Shown here piece by piece: positions 61,801 through 64,000 of a stretch of 64,000 nt of DNA. The first letter of the stretch is position 1; each line of letters begins with the position of its first letter. The notes below the pieces were generated by a model. It was not told where the DNA came from. It was given only the letters and a program-made list of their open reading frames with translations, and did no database searches. The translations under genes and the position numbers were made by a program. The stretch is from Anastatus disparis. Taxonomy: Eukaryota; Arthropoda; Insecta; Hymenoptera; Eupelmidae. The stretch spans positions 10,789,501 through 10,853,500 of the forward strand of contig JAFFSR010000244.1 of assembly GCA_017163975.1 (NCBI GenBank). Reading direction: 5' to 3'.

Positions 61801-64000
61801 GGAGAATAATTGTTGCTAATTTATCACGTCTTTCTACAAGTTTTAAATTTATTACCTGAACTTCAGGCTCTAATATTTTTTTTCTCTTTTTGTTTTTCAT
61901 ATTTTGTCACGTTAAGTAACTTTAGCTGTTTTGAAAAATATAACACTAGGAGCACTTAATCTGTCAACCATTTTGATATTCTTTCTAAAATTTAATCCAA
62001 AACAAAATTAAAAGATAATTTTTAATCTTTTTATTCTGCTTAATTCTTCATAGCTTTGATATTTTAATTTTTGAAAAATAATATTATCTTAATCTAATTA
62101 TTTAATTCTAGAATTGGACGTTATCTTTGATTAAAAATAATTTCAAACGTAATTCAATAAAGTGTGTATTATTATAAAATAAAAATTTTTTTATTTAATT
62201 GTAAGGAAAAATTCAAATAATAAATAAATTAGAAAATAAATTATCTCATGAAAATTAAAATAAATTACCTTATCTAGTATATGTAAAAATTAAAATAAAT
62301 TACCTTTTATTCAAATAGTAAATAAATTAGAAAATAAATGATCTTATAAAAATTAAAATAAATTACCTTATATAGTAAATCTAAGTCGAACTTTTATTTA
62401 ACCAGTTTAAGGAGGAGTTTCAATTGCTCTGGGTAGAGCTGGGAATTTATTTTACGTAACCTAAATCAACCAATAAATTATGGCTTTTGAACTGAACTGT
62501 CTACTGCAATACTCAATGGGTTTATGTAGGCAAACCTTATCCTAGTTACTGTATTCTAAAAATATATTTTTCCAACATCATCCAATTTATTGGTTTTCCA
62601 ATCAATCGTCTACTTAATACGGAAAATCTAAAAGTGATGGCATCCTATTTCCATCACTGTAAATTGAACAACAAAAAATTTTTATATATCGCAAAGTTTT
62701 CTTTCCGTGCAAATATATACGAGACGTTTCATGTCAATTCTTCAAGCGCGACGAGTTACAGCCAAATCGTGTTATTTATAGTTCGTATTTGCGATAAGAA
62801 AACGTATAAAAAAATATTTCTATTTCCTCTTTCAAAAATAACAAAATGTCTTATCTCGAAAAGTGTTTTTTATATTGTTTTTTCATGATTTAAATCGACA
62901 ACTAAACATTTATTACATAAAAAAATTCGTTTTCCAGAGTGTGTTCCAGTTTTTTTTTTGAGAAATTGAATCCAAAAAAATAGCAGTGGTGCCAGACTTC
63001 AGATCATTCAATTTATAGTTTGCGGTGTTAATATACCATTTATGTTTTCTTTCTATTTTTTGATTCAGCTTTCCAAAGATAGTATCTTTAGATTTTCCGA
63101 AATTTTTATTTTTTTTTTTAAACTCCAAATTTCTTCAGTCATAAAGTATGCTACACATGAACTTATAGCACTGGAGCGCTACTATTTCAAAGAAAAAAAA
63201 TTTAGGCACTGTTGAAAATAACTTTATCTTCATATAATCTGTGGTTTCAATTGTCAAGTATAAAAATACACTTTTTGGGATACAAGATATTTTATGGTTT
63301 TTCAAGGTAATACTAGAAAATTACAGAAAATTAGAGCTCACTATTGGTAAGCTAAGGAAGATATATACATTAAGACATCGTATGTATATTTCTTTTAGCC
63401 TCATATGTATATTAATAACTTAAGATACAACGAGTTCACTCTCTTTCTTTCTTGCTAGAGAGTTTTCTCTGCTTCAACCGCTATAGAACGCTATGATTTC
63501 TCACATATCAGGCCACACTCTTTATATAGCCTCTAGAACAGCTGGTCATAACGCTGTTGCTTTCTGACTTTACGCGTCTTAAAATCAGCAATGCTCTGTG
63601 ATTTTCGTGTCTCATCTTGTTTTATAGCGTACAAAGCAGACAACTTTAAAATTATGTTTTCTACAAATTCTATATTTCAGCATTTTATTAAGAAAGGTGA
63701 AATTTAAACTTTTAGTATGAAGTAAAATAAAATAAATTGCATAAAAACTTAAACAAATATTTAAAATACTGTGTATATATTCATATATATAATATAAAAA
63801 TTCAAATTTTCTTTTAAATAAATTAATTTGTTCAATTTTCAAAGTAAAAGAGCTTTAAACTTGCGACTAATGACTATGGTTTTTGAGAAATATTGTACAA
63901 AGCTCAAACTAATAATTTTATATCCATGAAAAAATTATTCAAACAACTTGAAGTTAAACCTATATCGATTCAAAGATAATTAAATTATTTACATGCGGTC
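58811..64000. other. A+T-rich non-coding DNA to the window end
   Basis: It contains a short inverted repeat (58981-58996 with 59007-59022), a GC-elevated block at 59930-60350 (GCGATCGATAATG, ACGCGAGCGCGTA), another patch at 61440-61570 and the tandem repeat at 62211. The frames at 58926, 59609, 61377 and 62634 show no domains or coding composition. Confidence 0.45.
62211..62381. repeat. Tandem repeat (98-bp unit, about 1.7 copies, with a nested repeat)
   Basis: ATTCAAATAATAAATAAATT at 62211 recurs at 62309, and both are followed by AGAAAATAAAT. Within the array, AAAATTAAAATAAATTACCT appears three times (around 62250, 62286 and 62350). Low-complexity and non-coding. Confidence 0.6.

Noticed and set aside
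62634..62888. 84-aa + strand frame beginning MMASYFHH
   Set aside because: The first codon is GTG followed by ATG. The residues look somewhat protein-like, but no family, signal or splice site supports it.
1..64000. CRISPR array, phage, plasmid or bacterial defence system
   Set aside because: No spaced direct repeats, no dense prokaryotic coding and no ribosome-binding sites. The window is eukaryotic in every respect.

Overview
This window looks like nuclear DNA from an insect. It is very A+T-rich (roughly three quarters A+T by eye), almost gene-free, full of short microsatellites, and carries spliceosomal-type intron borders, a tRNA-derived SINE family and several small inverted-repeat DNA transposons. 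A decayed ionotropic-receptor-like gene and the base composition would fit a hymenopteran such as a parasitoid wasp, but nothing here proves the order.

Layout. Positions 1-7.3 kb are A+T-rich intergenic DNA with one GC-elevated block (about 2.0-2.42 kb), a fold-back element (3.44-3.55 kb) and a frameshifted relic of an ionotropic receptor (4.37-4.80 kb). The only convincing intact protein gene lies at about 7.4-9.1 kb on the + strand: a probable 5' UTR exon, a 218-bp intron, and one coding exon for a 432-residue secreted, cysteine-rich, heavily glycosylated protein of unknown family. At 17.87-19.05 kb a GC-elevated, CT-flanked block ending in a strong 5' splice site looks like the promoter and first non-coding exon of a second + strand gene. 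If so, much of the remaining 45 kb may be its first intron. One exon-like open segment (20.45-20.64 kb) is the only further coding hint.

Repeats. Seven copies of one tRNA-derived SINE lie between 12.3 and 44.5 kb. The first four are on the + strand and the last three on the - strand. One copy has an internal deletion that removes the B box, and one is 5'-truncated. DNA-transposon-type elements are a 675-bp fold-back with arms of about 270-280 bp (33.9-34.6 kb), a nearly perfect 94-bp palindrome flanked by TA (37.92-38.01 kb), an element of about 900 bp with 12-bp CCCTGG.../...CCAGGG termini (42.4-43.3 kb), and a 210-bp MITE flanked by exact TTAA duplications (51.56-51.78 kb).

From 19 kb onwards, the A+T-rich background is punctuated by blocks of 100-1000 bp that are visibly richer in G+C, often purine- or pyrimidine-stranded. 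I read these as candidate regulatory islands in an intron or gene desert; this is inference. There is no operon-like gene cooperation to describe. No CRISPR array, rRNA, bacterial system or bona fide tRNA gene was found.
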